A program made the translations under genes and the position numbers. A stretch of DNA of 64,000 nucleotides from JAHBXL01 sp964409775 (lineage in GTDB: Bacteria; Planctomycetota; Phycisphaerae; Phycisphaerales; UBA1924): NCBI GenBank assembly GCA_964409775.1, contig CAYPEI010000002.1, positions 124,001 through 188,000 on the forward strand, in the 5' to 3' direction. Positions 25,643 to 33,677 of the stretch are shown one piece after another. The notes under the pieces are model-generated. The model ran no database searches. It was not told the DNA's origin and saw nothing but the letters and a program-made list of their open reading frames with translations. Position 1 is the stretch's first letter. Every line of letters starts with the position of its first letter.

Positions 25643-26439
25643 GCCTGAACGGACGATTCACCAGACTCGAGTTCGACCCGGAGTCTCGCCGCGATGCCGA
25701 GTCCGCCGCTGTCGAGGCTTCCGGGACGCCCATCAGGACGGCGGCCCATGACCTCGGGCTGGCGATCGCGGCGTACCGCAGCGGCGAGTTCGAACGTGCG
25801 CTGCGGATGTACACGCACTCGCTCCAACTCGAACGGAGCCAGATCCCCGCGTGGGTCGGACAGGTGCAGATGTTGGTTGAACTGGGCGAGTACAGCGAGG
25901 CACGCCTCTGGAGCGACAAGGCGCTCGAACTGTTCAGGAACAACGGGGACCTGCTCGCCGCGAAGGCGATCGCGTGTCTGCGTGCCGGCGACGGGCGGGC
26001 CGCGCACGAGTGCAGCGATGCGTCGATCGCGAGTCCCGGGTCATCGCCGTTGCGATGGCGCGGCCGCGGCGAGGTGATCCTTGACCGCGCTGCAGGACGC
26101 GCCCGCGACTGCTTTGAGAAGTCGCTCGCCGAGCCCAAAGCCGACTGGTTCGACCGCGTCGCGATCGCGCGCCTGTACCTGTTCCACCGACAGCCCGCCC
26201 CGGCGGTGCAATATGCGCAGGCCGCCGTCGAACTCCAGTCCGGCCACGCCTACTGCTGGTATGTCCTCGGGCGCGGCCAGGAAGCCCTGGGGTGGGCCGA
26301 TCGGGCGATGCAGAGTTACAGCCGCGCCATGCAACTCCGCCCGGACTTCCTGATGGCGCGCGATGCGCTCCGCGAGTTGGAACGCCGATCGGTGTTCGGT
26401 CGGATGCGCAACTGGTTTGGAGGGCTGCTTTCCAGATGA
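25639..26439 (+). CDS. TPR-repeat protein
   Basis: A protein of 266 residues, mostly helical, with about five TPR-like helix pairs (for example AIAAYRSGEFERALRMYTHS and AMQSYSRAMQLRPDFLMA). It has no signal peptide. It ends in a basic amphipathic segment (SVFGRMRNWFGGLLSR). TPR proteins bind partners; translational coupling as ATGA to the signal-peptidase-like gene upstream and pilT downstream suggests that it links those products. Confidence 0.75.
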   Translation: MSLNGRFTRLEFDPESRRDAESAAVEASGTPIRTAAHDLGLAIAAYRSGEFERALRMYTHSLQLERSQIPAWVGQVQMLVELGEYSEARLWSDKALELFRNNGDLLAAKAIACLRAGDGRAAHECSDASIASPGSSPLRWRGRGEVILDRAAGRARDCFEKSLAEPKADWFDRVAIARLYLFHRQPAPAVQYAQAAVELQSGHAYCWYVLGRGQEALGWADRAMQSYSRAMQLRPDFLMARDALRELERRSVFGRMRNWFGGLLSR

Positions 26440-27488
26440 GACTCAAGACCCTGCTCTCGGGCGCTCGCGAGCACAAGGCCAGCGATGCGCACATCCTGGT
26501 CGGCTTTCCTCCGATGCTCAGGATCGCGGGTGACATCGTTGCCTCCCGCGGCGAGGCGATGACGCCGGAGGGAGTCCGGGCGCTCCTTGACGAGTGTCTC
26601 AGCCCCGGTCAGCGTGCACAACTCGACGAGAACTGGCAACTCTGCGTCTCCACCGTGTCGCCCGATGCGGGAAGAGCGCGTGTCACGATCTACAAGCGGA
26701 ACGGCAACCTGGAACTCGCCATCCGGATGAGCGAGTCGACCATTCGATCGCGGGATCAACTCCGTCTGCCGGCCATCGTCGACGAGTTGGCGCGCAAGCC
26801 CAACGGGCTGGTGATTCTGACCGGCCCGACCGGTGTCGGGAAGACCACGACTTTCCATTACATGCTCGACCTGATCAATGCCGAGCGTGCGGCCAAGATC
26901 GTCACGATCGAGGACCCGATCGAGTTCGTTCATCCGTTCAAGCGGTCCATCGTTGTCCAGCAGGAGGTGCTCAGCGATGTGCCCGACTTCACGTCTGCGC
27001 TCAGGCACGTGCTGCGGCAGGACCCGGATGTCATCGGCATCGGCGAGATGCGGGACCAGGAGACAATTTACACGGCGCTGATGGCCGCGGAGACGGGGCA
27101 CCTTGTCATCGCCACGCTGCACACACCGGGTGCGATCGAGGTGGTGCAGCGACTGGTCTCGGCGTTCCCTGAGGGTCGGCAGGGCGAGATCCGGTACATG
27201 CTGTCCAACACCCTGCAGGGCGTTGTCGCGCAGCAACTCATTCCCAGGGCCACGAGCAAGGGGCAGGTGCTCTGCTGCGAGGTCCTGATCGGCACGCCCG
27301 CGGTGCGGAATCACGTTCGCGAGAACTCGTCCCACCAACTCTACAGCGAGATCCAGTCAGGGAAACGGTACGGCATGGTGACGCTGGACCGCTCGCTCCT
27401 GGAGCTGTATCAGCAGGGCGAGATCTCCTACGACTCGGCCGTCGCGGCCGCGCGGCACACCGACAGCATCAAGAAGCAGGCCAACTGA
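26436..27488 (+). CDS. pilT: PilT-family type IV pilus retraction ATPase
   Basis: A protein of 350 residues. An N-terminal PAS-like region (ASDAHILVGFPPMLRI) is followed by Walker A GPTGVGKTT near 130, the Asp box TIEDPIEF, Walker B IGIGEMRDQETI and the His box HLVIATLHTPGA. These assign it to PilT/PilU, ATPases that pull pili back. Walker B has M where PilT usually has L (GEMRD also occurs in PilT/PilU). It is the last gene of the Ycf46-like operon, not a pil operon, so it may act as a PilT-like motor on another assembly. Its start overlaps the TPR gene as ATGA. Confidence 0.85.
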   Translation: MRLKTLLSGAREHKASDAHILVGFPPMLRIAGDIVASRGEAMTPEGVRALLDECLSPGQRAQLDENWQLCVSTVSPDAGRARVTIYKRNGNLELAIRMSESTIRSRDQLRLPAIVDELARKPNGLVILTGPTGVGKTTTFHYMLDLINAERAAKIVTIEDPIEFVHPFKRSIVVQQEVLSDVPDFTSALRHVLRQDPDVIGIGEMRDQETIYTALMAAETGHLVIATLHTPGAIEVVQRLVSAFPEGRQGEIRYMLSNTLQGVVAQQLIPRATSKGQVLCCEVLIGTPAVRNHVRENSSHQLYSEIQSGKRYGMVTLDRSLLELYQQGEISYDSAVAAARHTDSIKKQAN

Positions 27489-27491
27489 AAA

Positions 27492-27521
27492 GCGGCGGGT
27501 CAGGCGAGTTCGACCCGCGCT
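27492..27521 (+). terminator. hairpin after pilT
   Basis: GCGGGTC (27495-27501) pairs with GACCCGC (27512-27518), with some flanking extension, directly after the pilT stop. No T-run follows, so it may be a weak terminator or only an RNA-stabilising stem. Confidence 0.35.
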
Positions 27522-27709
27522 TCCATGGCCAGAAGGTGAAATCTTGTCTGTCGAGGCCGCCCGGGCTTGGCGGGAGTGTCCCGCTCAACGCTTCCGGCAC
27601 TCAGAACAGCCCGTTGGCTGATGGCGCAGCGCTGGCTTCCTTGTGTGGACTACATCGTCGACCGCGGCGGGTATCCGTCAACTACGGACTCAGCGCGCCT
27701 CATGGAAAG

Positions 27710-27782
27710 TGGAGCGGAAGGGACTCGAACCCTCGACCCCTAGCTTGCAAAGCTAGTGCTCTACCAATTGAGCTACCGCCCC
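27710..27782 (-). tRNA. tRNA-Ala (anticodon TGC)
   Basis: Read on the minus strand, a full cloverleaf: acceptor GGGGCGG/CCGCTCC with the G3-U70 wobble that identifies alanine tRNA, D-arm AGCTCAATTGGTAGAGC, anticodon stem CTAGC/GCTAG with loop TTTGCAA, and T-arm with GGTTCGAGTCC. Discriminator A. The CCA end is not encoded. Confidence 0.95.
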
Positions 27783-27874
27783 AGATGTCCCGCTCGTTCC
27801 AACTCCCTGCAACGCCGCGAACTTGCGGGTTTCCGCGGCGGCTGGGCCCGCCTCTGCACACACCCGAACCGAAG

Positions 27875-27965
27875 CGGAGAGAGGGGGATTCGAACCCCCG
27901 ATACAGACCGTAATCCGTATAACGGTTTAGCAAACCGCCGCCTTCAGCCTCTCGGCCATCTCTCC
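27875..27965 (-). tRNA. tRNA-Ser (anticodon GCT)
   Basis: Read on the minus strand, a 91-base class II tRNA with acceptor GGAGAGA/TCTCTCC, anticodon loop TTGCTAA, a long variable arm, T-loop GGTTCGAATCC and discriminator G, all typical of serine tRNA for AGC/AGT codons. It lies 92 bases upstream of tRNA-Ala on the same strand. The CCA end is not encoded. Confidence 0.95.
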
Positions 27966-28169
27966 GGAATGTCCGCCAAGTGTAGTCGGCCACCTCCGGG
28001 CCGCCCATCGACCGGGGTTCCCCGTCCGGCTCCCGGATTCGCCGCCGTCCCCCGGGCTCCACGCAGAGTCCGGCTCCGGACTCGCCCCTCCGCGCTTCGT
28101 GACGCCACACCCAACCGCCATACGAGGGTCACCGATTCCGCGCCGACTCGCGGCGCCCACGACCTTCTC

Positions 28170-29564
28170 TCATGCTCCGCAGCCGGCGAACCACCGGCTC
28201 AGGAACGCGAAGATGTCCGGTACCTGCACCTGCCCGTTCCGATCGATGTCCGCGGCCGCGTTGCCCGCGAACCATGCGCTCAGGAACGCGAAGATGTCCG
28301 GCACTTGCACGGTCCCGTTCCCGTCAAAGTCGGCCGGGCAACACGCCGCGGGCTCGCCCGCGGCCTGGCACGCCACAGCAACCCCGGCGAACACACCGCC
28401 GGCGCCCACACACTCGCTCTCCAGCATCGTGGCGCACGCAAACCCCGTGCAGCATGCGCCGACGGGGTTGTCATACTGCACGCGCATCAGCGAGCCACGA
28501 CGCAGGATCAGCAGGCGCCCGGCGCTGTCCAGCGCGAAGTCCAGCACAGCGCTCATCCCGGTCGCAAACTCGGTGGACGTGTTCGTCGCCGTGTCGAGCA
28601 CGCGCACCCAGCCGCGGCCGTAATCGCCGAAGAAGTAGTCTCCTTCCATGCTTGCCGGGAAGTTCTTCGTCGGGGTGTTGTAGAAGGCCCCTCCGACAAC
28701 CACAAACCCCGCGTACCCCAGCGACCCGAGGAGCGAGTGGTGATACGCGAGCATCGGATTGGTGTACTGCGGGTAGAGAGCGGGATTGAAGGCTCCCTCA
28801 GTTGCGGGCCACCCATAGTTGCGGCCCGCGATCCCATCGTTGATCTCTTCCCATGCTCCCGCGCCGACATCGTTGATGAACAGACGGCCGGTCCCGGGTT
28901 GGAATGCGAACGTGAACGGGTTCCGAAGCCCGAGCGCCCAGATCGCGCGGTTGTCCCCGGTCGTTGCCGCGTAGAACGGGTTGTCAGTCGGGATCGTGCC
29001 GTCGGCGTTCAATCGCAGGATCTTCCCGAAGATGCTCGTCATGCTCTGGGCATTGGCGCTATTGGCGTGATCTCCCAGCGCGATGTAGAGCCCGCCGTCA
29101 GCGCCAAAATGCACCGCGCCGCCGAGGTGGATTCCTGAGGCCACCCCGAGGTCGAACAACTCCACCTGGCTCCCCGCGAGCGAAACGTCGGAACCCGTCT
29201 CAACGGTGAATCGCACCAGTTTGCCGCGAGAGGAGGGCGACGGTGTCACGATGTAGGCGTACACAAATCCGTTCGCGGCGAAGTTGGGATCGGCGGCCAG
29301 CCCGATCAGGCCCTGCTCGCCGGAGGAGTTGACGGCGAAGGAGTGCATCGGCGCTGCGAGCAGTGCGCCATCCTTCCACACCCGCACTTCGCCCGTCTGC
29401 CTGGCGATCAGAACGCGCCCGTCGGGCGTCTGGGCCATGCATGTGGCGTTGGTCAGCCCGGGGGCGATGGTCGTTGCGGAAAAGCCCGGCGGCACTACCT
29501 GCGCGACGGCGGCGCTCGAACAGATCAGCATCGCCGCACCGAAGCCGAAGAAGTGATGGCGCAC
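28170..29564 (-). CDS. exported glucose/sorbosone dehydrogenase-like beta-propeller with surface tail
   Basis: A protein of 464 residues. A signal peptide (ends AAVAQ) is followed by a six-bladed propeller of the GSDH/PQQ sugar dehydrogenase family (GEQGLIGLAADPNF, LYIALGDHANSAN, GLRNPFTFAFQP, GWPATEGAF). A Cys-rich linker follows (ACCTGFACATM..CVG), then two EF-hand-like repeats ending VPDIFAFLSRWFAGC. These enzymes oxidise sugars with PQQ in the periplasm; the linker and tail suggest surface display. The GTG start is chosen because GGGAGGAACCG stands directly before it, and the ATG six codons upstream has no ribosome site. The same tail ends the cytochrome at 2586. Confidence 0.82.
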   Translation of the reverse strand: MRHHFFGFGAAMLICSSAAVAQVVPPGFSATTIAPGLTNATCMAQTPDGRVLIARQTGEVRVWKDGALLAAPMHSFAVNSSGEQGLIGLAADPNFAANGFVYAYIVTPSPSSRGKLVRFTVETGSDVSLAGSQVELFDLGVASGIHLGGAVHFGADGGLYIALGDHANSANAQSMTSIFGKILRLNADGTIPTDNPFYAATTGDNRAIWALGLRNPFTFAFQPGTGRLFINDVGAGAWEEINDGIAGRNYGWPATEGAFNPALYPQYTNPMLAYHHSLLGSLGYAGFVVVGGAFYNTPTKNFPASMEGDYFFGDYGRGWVRVLDTATNTSTEFATGMSAVLDFALDSAGRLLILRRGSLMRVQYDNPVGACCTGFACATMLESECVGAGGVFAGVAVACQAAGEPAACCPADFDGNGTVQVPDIFAFLSAWFAGNAAADIDRNGQVQVPDIFAFLSRWFAGCGA

Positions 29565-29697
29565 CGGTTCCTCCCGTGACATCGGCCGGCGAGAGCGTTC
29601 TCGCCGGTTCCGTACTCCCCGCTTTGCCCCCCACCCATACGCCGTCGAGCGATCGGAGTTTCCGGATTCCGGCAGATCCGAGCCTCCTTGCGACCGG

Positions 29698-30111
29698 TCA
29701 GCCCCGATCTCTGATCCGGATGACCAGCCGCAGGCCCGACCACGTCTCGTCGATTGCGCAGACCTTGTTGTCGACCAGACCCGCCGCGAGAGCGACATCC
29801 CGGATCACGTCCTCCGTGAGATCGGTCTTCACGCCGGAAGCCCTCTTTGGCCAGGCGAACCAAAGTCCCGAGTCCGGTTTCATCCGCGTCATGGCCGCCT
29901 CAAACCGCTTCGTCAGCGCGGCCCGGTTCCGTACGAATACGACCAGCACGTCGACGAGTGCACTCTTCCGTCCGCCGCGCTCAACCGCCACGTCATCCGG
30001 CAATTGGGTGAGCAGTTCCTCAAAGCCCTCCGGCGCATCAACCAGCAGCACCGTTTGCCGCGGCTTGATGCCGAGTTTCTTCCACAATGGTGTCCCCGTG
30101 TACCCGGCCAT
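29698..30111 (-). CDS. DUF3052 family protein
   Basis: A protein of 137 residues that fits DUF3052: MAGYTGTPLWKKLGIKP at the start, VLLVDAPEGFEELL, FVRNRAALTKRFEAA, GLWFAWPKRASGVKTDLTED and a final SGLRLVIR. It is a small cytoplasmic domain of unknown function. It abuts the HIT gene upstream with no gap, so the two are cotranscribed. Confidence 0.8.
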   Translation of the reverse strand: MAGYTGTPLWKKLGIKPRQTVLLVDAPEGFEELLTQLPDDVAVERGGRKSALVDVLVVFVRNRAALTKRFEAAMTRMKPDSGLWFAWPKRASGVKTDLTEDVIRDVALAAGLVDNKVCAIDETWSGLRLVIRIRDRG

Positions 30112-30618
30112 CTACAGCCCAGCTCTGCGCAGGTGCAAGATCAACTCTGCCGCACGGTCGGCTTCCACCCCGCAGTCCCGCTCCGCCGCGGGACGCACCC
30201 ACACCGTCGCGTCAGGCTCGGGATCAACGGGCTGCACGAACGTGGCACGGCCAGCCTGGCTGTGCGAATCCTGCACGGGCTGGAAGCCCGTGCCACCATA
30301 CCGCGGGATCACGTGCCAGTGCACATGGCCCACCACATTGCCCAGACACTCATAGTTCAGCCGTCGCGGCGAGAAACTCCGCGAAATCGCCCCCGCAACC
30401 TGCGCCACATCCTCCCACAGCCGCACCTGCCGCGCCAAGGGTAACTGGTGCAGGTGCTCGGCGTGCTCCTTCAGCACCAGAACACACCAGCCCTCATAGC
30501 GTTGATGCTCGTGCAGAAACACGACCGACTCGCGCAGGTCGCAGATCCGCAGCGACGCCGGGTCATCAAGCCGCGCACACAGGGGACACGACGCAAGCCT
30601 TGATGCCTCTGGCCCCAT
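30112..30618 (-). CDS. HIT-family hydrolase carrying a palindromic repeat insertion
   Basis: A protein of 168 residues. HIT-domain features are an N-terminal Cys pair (CPLCARL), a VVFLHEHQRYEGWCVLVLKEH region and the catalytic triad motif HVHWHVIPR near residues 98-106. HIT proteins hydrolyse nucleotide phosphoramidates or dinucleotides in the cytoplasm. After the triad, about 24 residues (GTGFQPVQDSHSQAGRATFV) are encoded by a mobile palindrome at 30243-30295, placed between RYGG and DPEPDATVW. In relatives of this kind I expect the triad to run almost straight into the D.P...PVW part. The frame stays open, so the gene is probably still functional. Confidence 0.82.
   Translation of the reverse strand: MGPEASRLASCPLCARLDDPASLRICDLRESVVFLHEHQRYEGWCVLVLKEHAEHLHQLPLARQVRLWEDVAQVAGAISRSFSPRRLNYECLGNVVGHVHWHVIPRYGGTGFQPVQDSHSQAGRATFVQPVDPEPDATVWVRPAAERDCGVEADRAAELILHLRRAGL
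30243..30295. repeat. 53-base double-palindrome element inside the HIT gene
   Basis: The ends TGGCACGG and CCGTGCCA are perfect inverted copies. Inside are two hairpins: 30243-30265 (TGGCACGGCCAGCC..GGCTGTGC) and 30273-30295 (GCACGGGCTGGAAGCCCGTGC). This resembles REP-type elements mobilised by RAYT transposases. It is read through in frame by the host gene. Confidence 0.75.
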
Positions 30619-30663
30619 GCCTCGATGCCTTCTTGTGTTTCTGTTCCTGCGGGAAGGACCGAG

Positions 30664-30771
30664 TTCACCACGGAGATCACGGACTTCACGGAGAAATCAA
30701 ACGAGAGGCGGGCTCAATCACTATCCCACTCAGTTTCCTCTCTCAGTGCTCTCCGTGTCCTCCGTGGTGAA
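30664..30771. repeat. long inverted repeat with TTCACCACGGAG ends
   Basis: TTCACCACGGAG (30664-30675) and its exact inverse CTCCGTGGTGAA (30760-30771) bound a 108-base element with further imperfect pairing inward (CACGGA.. and ..TCCGTG). It fills the gap between murA and the HIT gene. I recognise this style of repeat from planctomycete intergenic regions. It may double as a transcription stop for murA. Confidence 0.65.
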
Positions 30772-30827
30772 TGCTCCTCTGTTTGAACGCTGCGTTCTCC
30801 GCATCTCCGCGGTGAACTCCGCCTCCG

Positions 30828-32195
30828 TCACACGACAACAACCTCGCTCGGCGCTGCCTGCTTCTCGCTGACGCGCTGGATATCCGCACCCAGCATCCGC
30901 AGCCGCTCCTCCATCCGCTCATACCCGCGGTCAAGGTGGTACACGCGGCTCACGGTCGTCGTGCCCTCCGCCGCGAGCCCCGCGATGATCAGGCACGCGG
31001 AGGCGCGCAGATCGCTGGCCATGACCGGCGCGCCCACCAGTCGCTTCACGCCGCTGATGATGGCCGTCGGACCCTGGCGGAGGACCTTCGCGCCCATGCG
31101 GCCGAGTTCGGCGACGTGCAGGAATCGCTCGGGGTAGATGCGTTCGGTGACGACCGAGTTTCCCTCGGCCATGGTGAGCAGGGCGACGAGTTGGGCCTGC
31201 ACATCGGTCGGGAAGCCGGGGTGGGGCTGGGTGGTGACCTCGATCGGGCGGAGCAGTCGCGAGCAGGTCACGCGGACGGTCGTCCGCATGGCATCGCGGC
31301 CCGCGGTGGGCGCGCCCTTCTCCTCGCTGAGGATCACGCCGACGCGGGTGAGGGCGTCGCACGTCGCGATCATCGCGTCCATCGGGCAGTTGTCGAGCGT
31401 GACATCGCCGTTGGTGGCCGCCGCGGCGATCATGTAGGTCCCCGCTTCGATGCGGTCGGGGATGACGGCGTGCTCGGTTCCCTGGAGGGCATCGACACCG
31501 TCGATGATGATGCGGGGCGAGCCTGCGCCGCGGATGCGTGCGCCCATGGCGTTGAGCATCTTCGCGAGGTCGACGATCTCGGGCTCGCAGGCGGCGCACT
31601 CGATCATCGTCTGGCCCTCGGCGAGCGTGGCCGCGGACATGACGTTGGCGGTGCCGAGCACGGTGGAACCGAACGGCCCGCCGAGGAAGATCCGTCCGCC
31701 CTTGAGTCGTCCGCCCTTGCCGCCGGGGACTCGGGCGACGATGTCGCCCTGGTGGAGTTGGATCTCGGCGCCGAGGCCGCGGAGCCCGTGGAGGTGCAGA
31801 TCGACGGGCCGGTCGCCGATGGCGCAGCCGCCGGGCATGGAGACGCGTGCGAACCCGCGCCGGGCGAGCATGGGGCCGAGCGTGCAGATGCTGGCGCGCA
31901 TGGTCTTGACGATGTCGTACTTGGCGTGGCTGGCGGACTCATCCTGCGAGTGGATCACCATTTTGCCGCCGGCGAAGGTGGCATCGGGCGGCGGGGCGAA
32001 GTCGACGTGGCAGCCGAGTTCCTGAAGCAGCCGGACCATGTTGCGGATGTCCGCGAGGTCGGGCACATCGTTGAGCATGAGGGGGCGGTCGGTGAGGAGC
32101 GCGGCGGCCATCAGGGGCAGGGCCGCGTTCTTCGAGCCCTTGATCGTCAGACGACCGTTCAGGCGAGCGCCGCCGTTGATGACGAACTGATCCAT
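30828..32195 (-). CDS. murA: UDP-N-acetylglucosamine 1-carboxyvinyltransferase
   Basis: A protein of 455 residues that transfers enolpyruvate to UDP-GlcNAc, the first committed step of peptidoglycan synthesis. Family motifs: GSKNAALPLMAAALL near 20, MRASICTLGPMLAR, and the active-site cysteine in MPGGCAIGDRPVDLHL near 120, then GFPTDVQAQ and the DRGYERMEERL end. The length is slightly over the usual 420 because of a C-terminal tail. GGAGAGAGACAGAA precedes ATG 32195. The frame stays open far upstream, but nothing there resembles a protein. MurA in this phylum supports a peptidoglycan wall. Confidence 0.95.
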   Translation of the reverse strand: MDQFVINGGARLNGRLTIKGSKNAALPLMAAALLTDRPLMLNDVPDLADIRNMVRLLQELGCHVDFAPPPDATFAGGKMVIHSQDESASHAKYDIVKTMRASICTLGPMLARRGFARVSMPGGCAIGDRPVDLHLHGLRGLGAEIQLHQGDIVARVPGGKGGRLKGGRIFLGGPFGSTVLGTANVMSAATLAEGQTMIECAACEPEIVDLAKMLNAMGARIRGAGSPRIIIDGVDALQGTEHAVIPDRIEAGTYMIAAAATNGDVTLDNCPMDAMIATCDALTRVGVILSEEKGAPTAGRDAMRTTVRVTCSRLLRPIEVTTQPHPGFPTDVQAQLVALLTMAEGNSVVTERIYPERFLHVAELGRMGAKVLRQGPTAIISGVKRLVGAPVMASDLRASACLIIAGLAAEGTTTVSRVYHLDRGYERMEERLRMLGADIQRVSEKQAAPSEVVVV

Positions 32196-32588
32196 TTCTG
32201 TCTCTCTCCGACCATGGCCCGTGCCTGGCCACCAGAACGGGGTTGATCCGTCTGATAACTGCGCGGGCGGGCTGTTGGGGGTGCAGGATAGCGAACGCGA
32301 GTGAATAAGGATCGGCCGGTGAGGGCGGATTCCCGTACTCCTGGGACATCGCCTTGGCGGTGCAGGTCGCCGGGCTTTCCGTATCGTCATAAAGCGTTGC
32401 TGAACAATGACTTCTGTTGGCTGATGGCGTGTCTTGGGGGCGGTGAATTGGAAGTTCGATGGTGAGCCGGAGTGCTCTCGCGTTGGGAGCGGCCGGGTCG
32501 CGGCACGAAGCCGCGGCACACAGCATCGGGAACCGGCAGGGAAGCGGTGAACGTGCGGGCAAGTCCCGCGGGAAAGCGAAGGAATCAC
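32196..32588. other. 393-base intergenic region between divergent genes
   Basis: It must hold promoters for murA (leftward) and the fibro-slime gene (rightward). The right third (about 32475-32580) is rich in GC hairpins, for example GCGGGCAAGTCCCGC, just before the AAGGA ribosome site. No coding frame looks real. I could not match the hairpins to a known riboswitch. Confidence 0.4.
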
Positions 32589-33536
32589 ATGAACGCCAGC
32601 ACACTGACCAAGGGCACGTTCGGCGCCGCCGGCCTGACGGCCGCGATGCTCCTGGCGTGCCTTGCCACGACCGGCGGCACGCCCCAGCAGGCGGTTGCCG
32701 ACCAGCCCGCGCCGGCGGAACTTCCGGCGACGATCCAACTCACGGGCGTGGTGCGCGACTTCAAGGCGCAGAACGTCTCGGGCGGGCACCCGGACTTCCA
32801 GCGGCAGCCGACGGGCGGCTTTGCGCACTATGCGTACCAGGTCGCGGACACGCTCGACGCCGACGGCAAGCCGCAGTTCTCGTCGACGGGGTACAAGGTG
32901 AACACCGAGTGGAGGGATGCGCAGGGCCGCAACATCATGCCGCCGCGGCCGCACGTCGCGGCCCGCACGGGCGACGTGAACGGCTCGCGTTCGACGTCGA
33001 CCGGCGGCGCGCTGACCACGGCGGACAACTTCCGCAAGTGGTTCCGCAACACCGACGGCGTGAACCTGTCGCGTCCGCTGTCGCTGACGCTGCGGAAGCA
33101 GTCGAACTCGAACGTGTACGTGTTCGACGATCGCAGCGACCCGGCGTTCTCGCAACTCGGCGGGTTCTTCCCGATCAACGGGGAACTCTGGGGCAACTCG
33201 GGCCTGACGAGCCCGGACAAGAACTTCCACTTCACGTACGAACTGGACACGACGTTCATCTACCGGCGGAACGCGGGCCAGACCTTCACGTTCACGGGCG
33301 ATGACGACGTGTGGGTGTTCGTGGACGGCAAGTGCGTGATCGACCTGGGCGGCGTGCACGCCGCGGTGAGCCAGACCATCAACCTCGACCGGTGCACCTG
33401 GCTGCAGGACGGTCAGCGCTACAGCCTGAAGTTCTTCTTCTGCGAGCGTCACACGACCCAGTCCAACTTCCGGATCGAGACGACGCTTGAACTCACGAAC
33501 GCGCAGTTGCCCAGCACCACCGCGCTGGCCGACTGA
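32589..33536 (+). CDS. exported fibro-slime domain protein
   Basis: A protein of 315 residues. A Sec signal peptide (about residues 1-37, ending VADQ) is followed by a fibro-slime/PA14-like beta-sandwich. Key segments are IQLTGVVRDFKAQNVSGGHPD near 50, WFRNTDGVNLSRPLSLTL, and the late FTFTGDDDVWVFVDGKCVIDLGGVH, followed by FFFCERHTTQSNFRIET. Such domains occur in slime-mould spore-coat proteins and in exported bacterial surface proteins, where they probably bind carbohydrate. AAGGAATCAC precedes the ATG. It has no anchor or tail. Confidence 0.82.
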   Translation: MNASTLTKGTFGAAGLTAAMLLACLATTGGTPQQAVADQPAPAELPATIQLTGVVRDFKAQNVSGGHPDFQRQPTGGFAHYAYQVADTLDADGKPQFSSTGYKVNTEWRDAQGRNIMPPRPHVAARTGDVNGSRSTSTGGALTTADNFRKWFRNTDGVNLSRPLSLTLRKQSNSNVYVFDDRSDPAFSQLGGFFPINGELWGNSGLTSPDKNFHFTYELDTTFIYRRNAGQTFTFTGDDDVWVFVDGKCVIDLGGVHAAVSQTINLDRCTWLQDGQRYSLKFFFCERHTTQSNFRIETTLELTNAQLPSTTALAD

Positions 33537-33664
33537 TCTCGCATCCCTGCCTTTTCTTCCGATCGCTGTGCACGGACCGCCCGGGCCATTCAAGGCTCGG
33601 GCGGTTCGCTTTGGGCCGCGGGGTATGAGGGGAAGGGACGGCCACGGGGACCCCGGCCCGGTTC

Positions 33665-33670
33665 TACCAT
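33665..33670 (+). promoter_or_regulatory. TACCAT -10 box of leaderless argS
   Basis: TACCAT lies 7 bases before the argS ATG, and no Shine-Dalgarno sequence is present. This spacing places the transcription start at or next to the start codon. Confidence 0.5.
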
Positions 33671-33677
33671 CGCCCCC

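Noticed and set aside
32475..32588. Cobalamin or c-di-GMP riboswitch before the fibro-slime gene
   Set aside because: A GGGAAGCGGTGA stretch looks suggestive, but the conserved CACTGT-type box and the overall fold are absent.
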